A stretch of 64,000 bases of DNA from Roseovarius sp. (GTDB lineage Bacteria; Pseudomonadota; Alphaproteobacteria; Rhodobacterales; Rhodobacteraceae): NCBI GenBank assembly GCA_002720475.1, contig PBIL01000002.1, positions 65,099 to 129,098 on the forward strand, read 5' to 3'. Below are positions 8,823-17,918 of this stretch, one piece after another; the stretch's first letter is position 1; the number at the start of each line of letters is the position of its first letter. A model generated the notes under the pieces. That model had not been told where the DNA came from and searched no databases. It worked only from the letters and a program-made list of their open reading frames with translations. The translations under genes and the position numbers were made by a program.

Positions 8823-10223
8823 TCAGTCCCACCACGGGCCGTGATGCCGCCCCGCCTGCCCCAGCCTTTCGAATCCGTGATGCCCGAAACGGTCGCGTTG
8901 CGCCTGGATGAGCGCCGCCGTGCCATGGCCCCGCCGCATCGTATCATACCAGGCCAGCGCCGCCGAGAGGGCGGGCACCGCATGGCCGGCATGGACGGCC
9001 TCGGCCACGACCTGCCGGAGCGCGGGCAGATGCAGCGCCAGCGCGCGCGCGATCCGCGGCGCAAGGATCAGTTCGCCCCGCGGTGCGCCACCCGCAAAAG
9101 CCTCGGCGATCTCGTCGAGCATCTCCGCCCGGATGATGCAGCCTGCCCGCCAGATCCGCGCGATCAGGCCCGGATCGAGCGCCCAGCCGTAGTCCTCCGA
9201 CGCCGCCGCCAGAACGCGAAACCCCTGCGCATAGGCCAGCATCCGCGCCGCCCGGAACGCCTCGGCCAGTATCTCCGGCGTGGCGGTGATCGCACCCAGC
9301 GTGCCGCCCAGCACCCGCTCGGCCGCCTGCCGCGTCTCCTTTTCCGCCGACCAGGCACGCGCGCCTACCGCGGCCTCGATCACGCTGGCGGATTGCCCCA
9401 GCCGCAGCGCCTCGATCACCGTCCAGCGCCCTGTCCCCTTCTGCCCGGCGGCGTCCTTGATCACATCGACCACCGGGTGCCCGGTCTCGGGATCGCGCTC
9501 CGCCAGCACCTCGGCGGTGATCTCCACCAGAAAGGACCGCAGCGGGCCTTCGTTCCATTGCGCGAAGATCGCCGCGATCTCGGAGGGCGAGAGCGCGGCC
9601 CCGTTGCGCATCAGGCCGACGATCTCGGCGATGATCTGCATGTCGGCATATTCGATACCGTTATGCACCGTCTTGGCGAAATGCCCCGCCCCGTCGGGCC
9701 CGAGCCGCGCGACGCAGGGCTCGCCCTCGTGGCGGGCCGCGATGGCGGTCAGGATGGGGGCGATCGCCGTCCATGCCTCCTCGCTGCCGCCCATCATCAT
9801 CGAGGGGCCGTCCCGCGCGCCCGCCTCGCCGCCCGAAATGCCGAGCCCGACGAAAGACAGACCGTTTCCGGACAGGTGCGCGCAGCGGCGGCGGGTGTCG
9901 TGGAAATCGGCATTGCCGCCGTCGATCACGATATCGCCGGGTCCGAGCAGCGGGCCGATCTTCTCCAGCATCGCGTCCATCGGCGCGCCCGAGGGGATCA
10001 TGAAGAGAACGATCCGCGGCACCTGCAGTTCGGCTACGAATTCTTCCAGCTTTTCATGTGGAAAGAGATGATCGGCCAGCGGTCCGGCCTCCTGCACGAA
10101 AGGCGCGATCCACCCGGATTCGCGGTTCGTCACCGCCACGTCAAAACCATGTTCGGCCAGGTTCAGCGCCAGCGCGCTGCCCATCGTGCCAAGCCCGTAG
10201 ACGCCGATCCGTGCTCTGGCCAT
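8823..10223 (-). CDS. gnd: 6-phosphogluconate dehydrogenase, decarboxylating
   Basis: Gnd oxidises 6-phosphogluconate to ribulose 5-phosphate with loss of CO2 in the oxidative pentose phosphate pathway. The 466-residue protein has the nucleotide-binding GLGTMG (residues 10-15), the substrate motif GISGGEAGAR, the catalytic region KTVHNGIEYADMQ and the GTGRWT loop, in the standard order and at full family length. Neighbours are a convergent candidate sRNA downstream and argF on the same strand upstream, 67 bases away. No other pentose phosphate gene is adjacent. Confidence 0.96.
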   Translation of the reverse strand: MARARIGVYGLGTMGSALALNLAEHGFDVAVTNRESGWIAPFVQEAGPLADHLFPHEKLEEFVAELQVPRIVLFMIPSGAPMDAMLEKIGPLLGPGDIVIDGGNADFHDTRRRCAHLSGNGLSFVGLGISGGEAGARDGPSMMMGGSEEAWTAIAPILTAIAARHEGEPCVARLGPDGAGHFAKTVHNGIEYADMQIIAEIVGLMRNGAALSPSEIAAIFAQWNEGPLRSFLVEITAEVLAERDPETGHPVVDVIKDAAGQKGTGRWTVIEALRLGQSASVIEAAVGARAWSAEKETRQAAERVLGGTLGAITATPEILAEAFRAARMLAYAQGFRVLAAASEDYGWALDPGLIARIWRAGCIIRAEMLDEIAEAFAGGAPRGELILAPRIARALALHLPALRQVVAEAVHAGHAVPALSAALAWYDTMRRGHGTAALIQAQRDRFGHHGFERLGQAGRHHGPWWD

Positions 10224-10290
10224 GCCCCCTCCGCCACCGCTAACGGGCTGGGCTCACGCTAGGGGGCGAGGCCCGGACATGCAAGCGCGG

Positions 10291-11217
10291 TCAAACCCCC
10301 AGGCAATGGCGCAGGATCGCCTTCTGTGCGTGCAGCCGGTTCTCGGCCTCGTCGAAGACAACCGAGTTCGGCCCGTCCATCACCTCCGATGTCACCTCCT
10401 CGCCGCGATGCGCGGGCAGGCAATGCATGAAGAGCGCATCGGGCTTGGCCGCCGCCATGAGGCGCGCATCGACCTGGTAGGGACGCAGCATGTTGTGCCG
10501 GCGCTCCTTCGTGGACTGGCTGTCATGCATCGAAACCCAGGTATCGGTGACCACCAGATCGGCCCCCTCGACGGCCTTCATCGGGTCGCGCTCGATGGTG
10601 ATGGCGCGGCCCGCCTTGCGCGCGAGACCGATGAACTCTGCCTCGGGGTCGAGCTGCATCGGGCCGGTAAAGGTCAGATCGAAGCCGAACTGCGCCGCGG
10701 CATGCAGGAAGGAGGCGCAGACATTGTTGCCGTCGCCGGACCACACGACCTTTCGGCCCGCAATCGGGCCGCGATGCTCTTCATAGGTCATCACGTCGGC
10801 CATGATCTGGCAGGGATGGGTGCGGTCGGTCAGCCCGTTGATCACCGGCACGTCGGCATGTTCGGCCATCTCCAGCAGCACCGACTCGTCGAAGGTGCGG
10901 ATCATGATGAGATCGACATAGCGGCTCATGACGCGCGCGGTATCGGCGATGGTCTCGCCATGGCCAAGCTGCATGTCGGTGCCCGAAAGCACCATGGTCT
11001 GCCCGCCCATCTGCCGCACGCCCACATCGAAGGAGACACGGGTGCGCGTCGAGGGCTTTTCGAAGATGAGCGCCACCATGCGCCCCGCGAGCGGCTGCTC
11101 GTCATCGGGCGCCCCGCGCGGGCGACCCCGGCGCGCATCCTTCATGGCGCGCGCGCCGTCGATGATCGCGCGCAGATCGGCGGCGGGGGTTTTGTGGATG
11201 TCGAGGAAATGGGTCAT
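10291..11217 (-). CDS. argF: Ornithine carbamoyltransferase
   Basis: ArgF makes citrulline from ornithine and carbamoyl phosphate. The 308-residue protein contains the carbamoyl-phosphate loop STRTR (56-60), HPCQ (134-137), the ornithine-side DxxxSM region (VSMHDSQ) and [10 protein letters not shown] near the C-terminus. It follows argD on the same strand with a 78-base gap that contains the second post-stop repeat, so argD and argF are probably one transcript with the repeat inside it. Confidence 0.97.
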   Translation of the reverse strand: MTHFLDIHKTPAADLRAIIDGARAMKDARRGRPRGAPDDEQPLAGRMVALIFEKPSTRTRVSFDVGVRQMGGQTMVLSGTDMQLGHGETIADTARVMSRYVDLIMIRTFDESVLLEMAEHADVPVINGLTDRTHPCQIMADVMTYEEHRGPIAGRKVVWSGDGNNVCASFLHAAAQFGFDLTFTGPMQLDPEAEFIGLARKAGRAITIERDPMKAVEGADLVVTDTWVSMHDSQSTKERRHNMLRPYQVDARLMAAAKPDALFMHCLPAHRGEEVTSEVMDGPNSVVFDEAENRLHAQKAILRHCLGV

Positions 11218-11249
11218 GATCGGGTTCGCTTGTGTCTTGTGGCGGATGT

Positions 11250-11295
11250 CGGGACCAGCCCCCGCACCCCCGGGATATTTGGGGCCAGAAGAAGC
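11250..11295 (-). repeat. Post-stop intergenic repeat, copy 2
   Basis: Read on the minus strand this starts right after the argD stop codon with CTTCTTCTGGCCCCAAATAT, then CCCGGGGG and a G-rich run. It matches copy 1 at 712-773 in its CTTCT.CGGC and AAATATCC blocks and in its position relative to the stop codon, but the terminal G/C hairpin is degraded here. It lies between argD and argF, so if it ends transcripts it does so only partly. Confidence 0.6.
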
Positions 11296-12471
11296 TCAGG
11301 CCGTTTCCAGGGCGGTGGCGGCGGCGTCGAGACGGGAAAGCGCCTCGGCGATCTCCGCCTCGGTGATGGTGAGCGGCGGCAGCAGGCGGATCACGTTGTC
11401 GGCGGCAGGCACGGTGACAAGCAGCGCCTCATGGCCCGCCCTGACCACCTCGGCATTGGGCACGCGGCACTTGAGACCGAGCATCAGCCCCAGGCCGCGC
11501 ACCTCCTCGAACACCCCCGGATGGGCCGCCACCAGCCCTTCGAGCCGCTGGCGCATCAGACCTGCCTTGCGGTTCACCCCGGCAAGAAAGTCGGGATCGG
11601 CGACATGCGCCATCACCGCGCAGCCAACGGCACAGGCGAGCGGGTTGCCGCCATAGGTGGAGCCATGCGTGCCCGGCCCCATGCCCGAGGCGGCGCGCTC
11701 CGTGGCCAGCACCTCGCCCAGCGGAAAGCCGCCGCCGATGCCCTTGGCCACCATCATGATATCGGGGGCAATCCCCGCCCATTCATGGGCGAAAAGCCGC
11801 CCCGTGCGCCCCATCCCGCATTGCACCTCGTCGAGGATCAGCAGGATGCCGCGCTCGTCACACAGATCGCGCAGCCCCTTCAGGCATTGATCGGGCAGCG
11901 GGCGGATGCCGCCCTCTCCCTGCACCGGCTCGATCAGGATCGCGGCGGTGTGCGCGTCGATCGCGGCATGGAGCGCGTCGTGATCGCCCCAGGGCAGATG
12001 CTTGAAGCCGGGCAGAAGCGGGCCGAAGCCACGGGTCATCTTCTCCGACCCGGCGGCGGCGATGCCCGCGGAGGAGCGGCCGTGGAACGCGCCCTCGAAG
12101 GCGATGATATCGGTCCTCTCCGGCTGGCCCGCATCGTGGAAGAACTTGCGCGCCATCTTAACCGCCAGTTCGCAGGCCTCGGTGCCGGAATTGGTGAAGA
12201 ACACCGTGTCGGCGAAGGTGGCCGCCACCAGCCGGTCGGCCAGCTCCTGCTGCGCCGGGATGTGGTAGAGGTTCGACGTGTGCCAGAGCTTGCCCGCCTG
12301 CTCGGTGAGCGCCGCGACCAGATCGGGATGGGCATGGCCGAGCGCATTGACCGCGATCCCCGCCCCCAGATCGAGAAAGCGTCGCCCGTCCGCCTCGATG
12401 AGCCAGCTTCCCTCACCCTTGACGAAGGACAGGGGCGCGCGGTTGTAGGTGGGCAGGATCGACGGGATCAT
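11296..12471 (-). CDS. argD: Acetylornithine/succinylornithine aminotransferase
   Basis: ArgD is a PLP enzyme that forms N-acetylornithine, and in many bacteria also acts in lysine synthesis. The 391-residue form starts at ATG 12471 with AAAGGA eight bases upstream; the frame is open a little further but without a better start. Class III aminotransferase motifs are present: TNSGTEACE (93-101), [21 protein letters not shown] (213-224) and the PLP lysine in MVAKGIGGG (Lys243). It is followed by argF. The 5' side is a 174-base gap before the MFS gene stop, where its promoter should lie. Confidence 0.96.
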   Translation of the reverse strand: MIPSILPTYNRAPLSFVKGEGSWLIEADGRRFLDLGAGIAVNALGHAHPDLVAALTEQAGKLWHTSNLYHIPAQQELADRLVAATFADTVFFTNSGTEACELAVKMARKFFHDAGQPERTDIIAFEGAFHGRSSAGIAAAGSEKMTRGFGPLLPGFKHLPWGDHDALHAAIDAHTAAILIEPVQGEGGIRPLPDQCLKGLRDLCDERGILLILDEVQCGMGRTGRLFAHEWAGIAPDIMMVAKGIGGGFPLGEVLATERAASGMGPGTHGSTYGGNPLACAVGCAVMAHVADPDFLAGVNRKAGLMRQRLEGLVAAHPGVFEEVRGLGLMLGLKCRVPNAEVVRAGHEALLVTVPAADNVIRLLPPLTITEAEIAEALSRLDAAATALETA

Positions 12472-12645
12472 GGCATGGTCCTTTGGCAGGCAGGCCCCCT
12501 GAGTGCCGCATGGGCGGGGGCAAGTCAACGATCTGGGGCGGGGGTGGTGCAGGGCGCACCGGGATCACGGACAGGCGGGACGTCAGGCGCGGCAGCGTCG
12601 GCGTCGGGTTCCGGCATATGCGTTCGGCGTGATCATGCCGACGCT

Positions 12646-13893
12646 TTAGCCGGTTTCCTGCCCCTGGGGAAGCGGAAACTCGCGGGCGCGCGCGCGGCCC
12701 AGGCGCGGATGCAGCCGCCCGGCCAGATGGGCGCAGCCCAGAAGCGCCGCCCCGGCCACCGCGAACACCGCCGGAAGCGGCGCGGCAAGCAGCACGAGCC
12801 AGGCGATCCCCGGCGTCATGATGCCCGAGACATCGCGGAAGCTCGCGTAGATCGCCGACATCTCGGTGCGTTCGGAGGGCTTGACCGCGAGCAGGAAGGG
12901 CAGCCCCGCCGAGATGTCGAGCAGCACGAGAAAGACCGAGGCGAGCGCCAGCGCCGCCACCGCCGCCACCGTGCCGGATGGCCAGCCGCCTGCAAGTGCC
13001 GCGAGAAGAAAGAGCGCGCCCGCCGCCGTGAAGCCCGTGCGCACCGCCTGCCGGATCGAGCGGCGCTGCATCCAGGCCAGCATGAGCGGCGTCGCGAAGA
13101 GCATCCCGTTCGAGGCCGACAGAAGCATGCCACCGAGGGATTCGCCCAGGCCCCGCTCGACCGCGAAGATCGGCAGGTAGACCACGTAGACCCACCAGCC
13201 GCAGGACCGGATCACGGCGAATGTCCAGCCCGCCACGAGCCGCGGCTGCGCCGCGAAGCGCGGCAGCCAGGCCAGCGGGTTGGGCGCCGGGCCGCGCGCG
13301 CGGGTGATGAGCCGCCCGTTGCCCAGCCGCTGCCAGAGGAACACCCCCATCATGGTGAGCGCGGCCAGCGCCGCGATGGCAAAGGGCAGGGGCCGCAAGA
13401 TGTCGAGCAGCGCCACGCCGAGCCAGGGGCCCAGGGTCCAGCCGAAGGCACCGAAGAACATGCGCGAGGTCTCGCAGCGCCCGAGATCGGCCTTGGCAAT
13501 GTGATCGAGCACATAGGCGTTGAAACAGACGAAGATCGTGACCGTCGCCGCCGTCACCATCGCCAGCGCCGCCACCATCACCACCGCCCCGCCGATGGTG
13601 CCGAGGCCCGCGCCCGCGGCGAAGATCGCGCAGCCCCCGACATAGACCCAGCGGCGCGGCACGAAACGGGTGACATAGGGCACCATCAGCCCGGTGCCGA
13701 GGGACAGCAGGCCCACGAGGAAATAGATCTCCGAGACCCGCGCCGCCGCCCCGAGCGCACGGTAGATCTCGAGCGGCATGACCGAGATGAGGATGCCCCG
13801 CGCGATCGCCTCGAACCCCGCCAGAAGGCCGAAGCCGCGCACCGAGGGGGTGGGCGGATGGCGCAGCCAGTCGGGAACGGAACGCGGGTGCAT
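12646..13893 (-). CDS. MFS transporter
   Basis: The 415-residue protein is almost wholly hydrophobic and reads as about twelve membrane helices with a basic central loop around residues 200-215 (RLITRARG), as in major facilitator permeases. It starts at ATG 13893 with GGAGG five bases upstream. The substrate is not apparent. The C-terminal tail is basic and cytosolic. It is divergent from the EamA transporter gene, and the two share about 150 bases. Confidence 0.85.
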   Translation of the reverse strand: MHPRSVPDWLRHPPTPSVRGFGLLAGFEAIARGILISVMPLEIYRALGAAARVSEIYFLVGLLSLGTGLMVPYVTRFVPRRWVYVGGCAIFAAGAGLGTIGGAVVMVAALAMVTAATVTIFVCFNAYVLDHIAKADLGRCETSRMFFGAFGWTLGPWLGVALLDILRPLPFAIAALAALTMMGVFLWQRLGNGRLITRARGPAPNPLAWLPRFAAQPRLVAGWTFAVIRSCGWWVYVVYLPIFAVERGLGESLGGMLLSASNGMLFATPLMLAWMQRRSIRQAVRTGFTAAGALFLLAALAGGWPSGTVAAVAALALASVFLVLLDISAGLPFLLAVKPSERTEMSAIYASFRDVSGIMTPGIAWLVLLAAPLPAVFAVAGAALLGCAHLAGRLHPRLGRARAREFPLPQGQETG

Positions 13894-14048
13894 GGGGCCT
13901 CCTTGCCCCCGGCTTGGCACGGTGCCCGCGCCCCGGCTTGGCAGGGCGCGACGCGATGTCGCTTTCGGGGCATGCCGCGCGGGATTTTGTCACGCTGCGA
14001 GAACGGTTCGCGCTTGCGGGGGTCCGGGCCCTGGCGCATGGATCGGCC

Positions 14049-14945
14049 ATGTTCACGCCGCGCGCTCCCAACCCGGCCCTGGCCGCCCTGCTCACGCTGC
14101 TTGCCGCGGCGCTGCTTGCAGGCACGACGCTTCTGGCAAAGGCGCTCGGCACCGGCGCGCTCGGCCCCGCGCTGAGCCCTTTCCAGATCAGCCACGGACG
14201 GTTTCTCTTCGCGCTTCTCGGCATTTCCGCCATGGCCGCGCTCATCCGCCCCCGGTTTACCCGCCCCGACCTTGCCACCCATGCCAGGCGCTCCGCGCTC
14301 GGCTGGGGCGGGGTCACGCTGATGTTCGCCGCCGCCGCCTTCATTCCGCTCTCGGACGCCACGGCCATCAGCTTTCTCAACCCGGTCTTCGGGATGCTGC
14401 TGGCCATCCCGCTTCTGGGCGAGAGGGTCGGGCCGATACGCTGGGCGGCGGCGGCGACCGCGCTTGTCGGGGCGGTCATCCCGATGCGGCCCGGCGGCGG
14501 GGTGATCGAGACCGGCGCTCTGCTGGCGCTTGGCGCGGCGGTCTGTCTCGGGGGCGAGCTCATCTTCATCAAGCGGCTCTCGGGGCGCGAGGATCCGTGG
14601 CAGATCCTGCTCGTCAACAATGCCATCGGCCTTGGCATCGCCACGCTCGCCGTGCTCCGGGTCTGGACCGCGCCCACGCCCGCGCAATGGGCGGCGCTTG
14701 CCGCACTCGGGCTTCTGATGGCGCTGGCCCAGACCGCCTTCGTCAATGCGATGGCGCGGGGCGATGCGAGCTTTGTCGCCCCCTTCTTCTATACCACGCT
14801 GATCTTCGCCGCGCTCTATGACGGGGTGATCTTCGGCATCTGGCCCGATGCGGTCTCGGTCGCGGGGGCGGCGGTGATCGTCGCGGGCGCGGGCCTGCTT
14901 CTCTGGCGCGAAGGGCGGCGACGGGTCGCGCAACGGCCCCTTTGA
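14049..14945 (+). CDS. DMT superfamily transporter with EamA domains
   Basis: The protein reads as ten membrane helices in two EamA repeats (residues about 10-140 and 150-285), the drug/metabolite transporter fold. The internal block FIPLSDATAISFLNPVFG is typical. I use ATG 14049, which puts the first helix just after a short basic leader. The frame is also open upstream with ATGs at 13956 and 13914, so the start is not settled. Likely role is metabolite export across the inner membrane, substrate unknown. Confidence 0.82.
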   Translation: MFTPRAPNPALAALLTLLAAALLAGTTLLAKALGTGALGPALSPFQISHGRFLFALLGISAMAALIRPRFTRPDLATHARRSALGWGGVTLMFAAAAFIPLSDATAISFLNPVFGMLLAIPLLGERVGPIRWAAAATALVGAVIPMRPGGGVIETGALLALGAAVCLGGELIFIKRLSGREDPWQILLVNNAIGLGIATLAVLRVWTAPTPAQWAALAALGLLMALAQTAFVNAMARGDASFVAPFFYTTLIFAALYDGVIFGIWPDAVSVAGAAVIVAGAGLLLWREGRRRVAQRPL

Positions 14946-15182
14946 CAAGGACGCGCCCGGCCGCTTGCATCCGGCACCGGGTCGATCCCGCGCCGCGCAC
15001 GGCCTGGTGATTTGACCGGCCCGGCCTTCTGACATCAAGTGAGCGGCGCGACTCCGGAGCCACTCATGCAAACCGACGATGGATGTCCCTCCTCGTCAAA
15101 AGCAGTTCCGCACAAGCGGCCACCTGGTTCCGATGCCCTGCGCAAGGCCCATTGCTCATGCCTCGTGCAGGGTGCCGGATGG

Positions 15183-15965
15183 CTACCAGCGCCCCGAGAG
15201 CGCCCGCCAGGCCAGCAGCGCGCGGCTCGTGATGGGCGCGGGCTCGAGCCTGCCCGCCGCCACCGCCGCCGGATCGCGTGCGGCCCGGCCAAGCACCGCC
15301 CCCGCCTCCCAGAGCGGCAGAAGCGCAGGCCGCGCGGCGCGCGAGACCTCGGCGCGCCGTGCCCGCGCCGCCCGCAGATGCACAAGCCCCTCTTCCGCCA
15401 GCCGCCGCACCGCCTCCGGCCGCCCGTCGGGCAGCGGCGCGCGGCCCGCCGCCGCAAGCGCAGGAACCGCGCGCAGCCAGTTCGCAAGCCCCAGCGCCAG
15501 CCCGGCCGGGCTCAGCGCCGCCTCATGCGCTGGCCCCAGAACCCGCGCCGCCACGCGCAGGAGGTTGCCCGAGGTCGCGTCGAGATAGGCCCGGAGCGCC
15601 GCCTCGTCGGCAAAGGGCGCGCGCGCCACGTCCTGCCTGCGCGCCGCCACGAGCGCATCGAGCAGCCGCGCCGCTTCGGCGTCGAGCACCCCTGCAAGGG
15701 GCGTTGCCACCTCGTGCCGCCGCACCGGGCGGGCCTCGGCGATCTCGGCCAGCACGTCGCGCCACCATTGCAGGCGCATCTCGGCGATCATCGGCTCCTG
15801 CGTCACCCAGGGCGCGCGTGCCACCTCGATGTTGAAGGCATAGATCGGGAAAAGCCGCGCGCGGGCCGCCACCGGCGCAGCCATGGCGGCGCGAAACCGT
15901 GCCGGGTCGGCGCGCGCGACGAGACCCGCGCAGGCGGTCAGTTCGGGGCCGAAGCCCGCGCTCAC
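15183..15965 (-). CDS. Squalene/phytoene synthase-fold protein (NDUFAF6-like)
   Basis: This 260-residue protein starts at a GTG whose last bases overlap the cimA stop (GTGA, 15962-15965), so it is translationally coupled to cimA. It has the phytoene/squalene synthase family block MRLQWWRDVLAEI but lacks clear aspartate-rich DxxxD substrate motifs. This matches the non-carotenogenic branch that includes mitochondrial complex I assembly factor NDUFAF6. A true phytoene synthase role is therefore unlikely. No carotenoid genes are nearby. An NDUFS4-like gene lies 22 kb away. The open frame extends upstream into cimA, but that part has no family character. Confidence 0.78.
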   Translation of the reverse strand: MSAGFGPELTACAGLVARADPARFRAAMAAPVAARARLFPIYAFNIEVARAPWVTQEPMIAEMRLQWWRDVLAEIAEARPVRRHEVATPLAGVLDAEAARLLDALVAARRQDVARAPFADEAALRAYLDATSGNLLRVAARVLGPAHEAALSPAGLALGLANWLRAVPALAAAGRAPLPDGRPEAVRRLAEEGLVHLRAARARRAEVSRAARPALLPLWEAGAVLGRAARDPAAVAAGRLEPAPITSRALLAWRALSGRW

Positions 15966-17581
15966 GCAGCGCCCTGCCCGTGCAGCAGCTTCCAGTTGAT
16001 CGCATCGAGCAGCGCCTCGAAACTGGCATCCACGATATTGGGGCTCACCCCCACCGTGGACCAGCGCCGCCCCTGCCCGTCCTCGCTGTCGATGATCACG
16101 CGGGTCACGGCCTCGGTCCCGCCCTGGGTGATGCGCACCTTGAAATCCACCAGCCGCATGTCGGCGATCTCGTCCTGGTAGCGGCCCAGATCCTTGGCCA
16201 GCGCCCTGGCCAGCGCGTTGACCGGCCCCCGGTCGCACCCTTCGGCATCCAGCGACTCGCTCACCGACAGCTTCTTCTCGCCGTCGACCTTCACCACGAC
16301 CACGGCCTCCGACAGGCTCACCATCCGGTCATACTTGTTCTTCCGCCGCTCCACCGTGACGCGGTAGCGCTTGACCTCGAAGAAGGCGGGCATCTGGCCC
16401 AGTTCCGTGCGCGCGAGGATCTCGAAACTCGCCTGCGCGCTGTCATAGGTATAGCCCTGATCCTCGCGCTCCTTGATGACCTCGAGCAGCCGCACCAGCC
16501 GCCCGTCGCCCGGCGCCACCGCGATCCCGGCTTCCGAAAGACGCTGGCGCAGGTTCGATTGCCCGGCCTGATTGGAGATCGGGATGATGCGGGCATTGCC
16601 GACCGTCCCGGGGTCGATATGCTCGTAAGTGCCGGGATCCTTGAGAATGGCGCTCGCATGCAGGCCAGCCTTGTGGGCGAAGGCCGAGGCCCCCACATAG
16701 GGTGCCTGCCGGAGCGGCACGCGGTTGAGGATCTCGTCCAGCCGGCGGCTGACCTGCGTCAGCCTGCGCAGCGCCGCGCGCGTGACGCCGGTCTCGTAGC
16801 GGCTGGCATAGGGCGCCTTGAGCAGAAGCGTCGGGATCAGCGTCGTGAGGTTCGCGTTGCCGCAGCGCTCGCCCAGGCCGTTGAGGGTGCCCTGCACCTG
16901 GCGCGCGCCCGCATCCACCGCCGCGAGGCTCCCCGCGACCGCATTGCCGGTATCGTCATGGCAATGGATGCCCAGCCGCGCGCCGGGGATTCCGGCCGCG
17001 ATCACCTCTCCCACGATGCGCCCGATCTCGGGCGGCAGCGTGCCGCCATTGGTATCGCAAAGCACGATCCAGCGCGCGCCCGTGTCCATGGCCGCGCGCA
17101 GGCAGTCGAGCGCATAGCCCGGATTCGCCTTGTAGCCGTCGAAGAAATGCTCGGCATCGAAGATCGCCTCGCGCCCCTCGGCCACGACATGGGCGATGGA
17201 GCGGGCGATATTCTCGACATTCTCCGCCAGCGTGATCCCGAGCGCGGCGGTGACCTGGAAATCATGGGTCTTGCCGACCAGACAGACGGCGCGCGTCCCG
17301 GCGTTGAGCACCGCCGCCAGAACCTCGTCATTCTCCGCCGAGCGGCCCGCGCGCCTGGTCATGCCGAAGGCGGTCATCGTCGCGCGCGTCGCGGGTGCCG
17401 CCTCGAAAAAGGCGCTGTCGGTGGGGTTCGCACCGGGCCAGCCGCCCTCGATGTGATCGACGCCCAAAAGGTCGAGCGCCTGCGCGATCTGGATCTTCTC
17501 GGTCGTTGAAAAGGTCACGCCCTGCGTCTGCTGCCCGTCGCGCAGGGTGGTGTCGTAGAGATAGAGGCGGTCGCGGGTCAT
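15962..17581 (-). CDS. cimA: Citramalate synthase
   Basis: CimA condenses acetyl-CoA and pyruvate to (R)-citramalate, a threonine-independent route to isoleucine. The 539-residue protein has the HMGL-like TIM barrel with YDTTLRDGQQTQG (residues 9-21), HCHDDTGNAVAG and NGLGERCGNANL, then HKAGLHASAI and a C-terminal LeuA-type regulatory domain from about residue 380. This order and length fit CimA better than homocitrate or isopropylmalate synthase, although a 2-isopropylmalate synthase paralogue cannot be fully excluded. The NDUFAF6-like gene overlaps its stop. Upstream is a 337-base repeat-rich gap after cysS. Confidence 0.9.
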   Translation of the reverse strand: MTRDRLYLYDTTLRDGQQTQGVTFSTTEKIQIAQALDLLGVDHIEGGWPGANPTDSAFFEAAPATRATMTAFGMTRRAGRSAENDEVLAAVLNAGTRAVCLVGKTHDFQVTAALGITLAENVENIARSIAHVVAEGREAIFDAEHFFDGYKANPGYALDCLRAAMDTGARWIVLCDTNGGTLPPEIGRIVGEVIAAGIPGARLGIHCHDDTGNAVAGSLAAVDAGARQVQGTLNGLGERCGNANLTTLIPTLLLKAPYASRYETGVTRAALRRLTQVSRRLDEILNRVPLRQAPYVGASAFAHKAGLHASAILKDPGTYEHIDPGTVGNARIIPISNQAGQSNLRQRLSEAGIAVAPGDGRLVRLLEVIKEREDQGYTYDSAQASFEILARTELGQMPAFFEVKRYRVTVERRKNKYDRMVSLSEAVVVVKVDGEKKLSVSESLDAEGCDRGPVNALARALAKDLGRYQDEIADMRLVDFKVRITQGGTEAVTRVIIDSEDGQGRRWSTVGVSPNIVDASFEALLDAINWKLLHGQGAA

Positions 17582-17603
17582 GGAGCAAGCCCCTCTCCAC
17601 CAG

Positions 17604-17892
17604 CACCCCGCGCGGAATCAAGGCGCGCCTGCCCGCCGCCGCGCGAGCGCCCGACCGGTTCCGGGCGGTGCCCGACCCGCACGGGGCGCGTGCGAGCGGC
17701 GCAAGACGGCATCCCAAAGACCACACCGCGCGGAATCAAGGTGCCGCAGGCACCGCCGCGCGAGCGCCCGACCGCCCCCCGGGCGGGCGCTTCTGCAACG
17801 GTGCAACCCGCACCATCCTTCGAGTAGTCGGCACCATAAAGTGCAGACCAAAGCCGTTGCAGCGCCCCCCCGCGGTCGGGCCCTCGCGCGGC
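17604..17892. repeat. GC-rich hairpin repeats in the cysS-cimA gap
   Basis: The 337-base gap between cysS and cimA has no gene. It contains two direct copies of a unit built from CCGCGCGGAATCAAGG (17608-17623 and 17726-17741), a short variable middle, and a 22-base block reading CCGCCGCGCGAG then CGCCCGACCG (17636-17657 and 17753-17774). A 20-base piece of that block occurs a third time inverted at 17873-17892 with one mismatch. In copy 2 the variable middle is a hairpin GGTGCC-TGC-GGCACC on the minus strand; copy 1 keeps pairing with different bases. Direct plus inverted copies can fold into a large stem in a minus-strand leader of cimA. Confidence 0.7.
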
Positions 17893-17918
17893 TCCCCGGC
17901 GGTATGCGGAAACGGGCG

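Noticed and set aside
10222..14175. A 1317-codon open frame on the plus strand across gnd, argF, argD and the MFS gene
   Set aside because: It runs antisense to four well-supported genes and their gaps, with shadow-type composition.
14946..15182. A small gene or RNA in the gap between the EamA and NDUFAF6-like genes
   Set aside because: No frame with a ribosome site, no clear hairpin-T-run and no tRNA-like fold was found. It appears to be an ordinary gap between convergent genes.
15183..15965. True phytoene synthase of carotenoid synthesis
   Set aside because: The aspartate-rich substrate motifs are not visible and no crt genes are present.
15966..16238. An N-terminal extension of the phytoene-synthase-like frame into cimA
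   Set aside because: The extra 91 residues are G/R-rich shadow sequence. The GTG in the cimA stop gives the normal family length.
17604..17892. A CRISPR array, considered because of the repeats between cysS and cimA
   Set aside because: There are only two direct units of about 65 bases with unrelated spacing, and no cas gene anywhere in the window.
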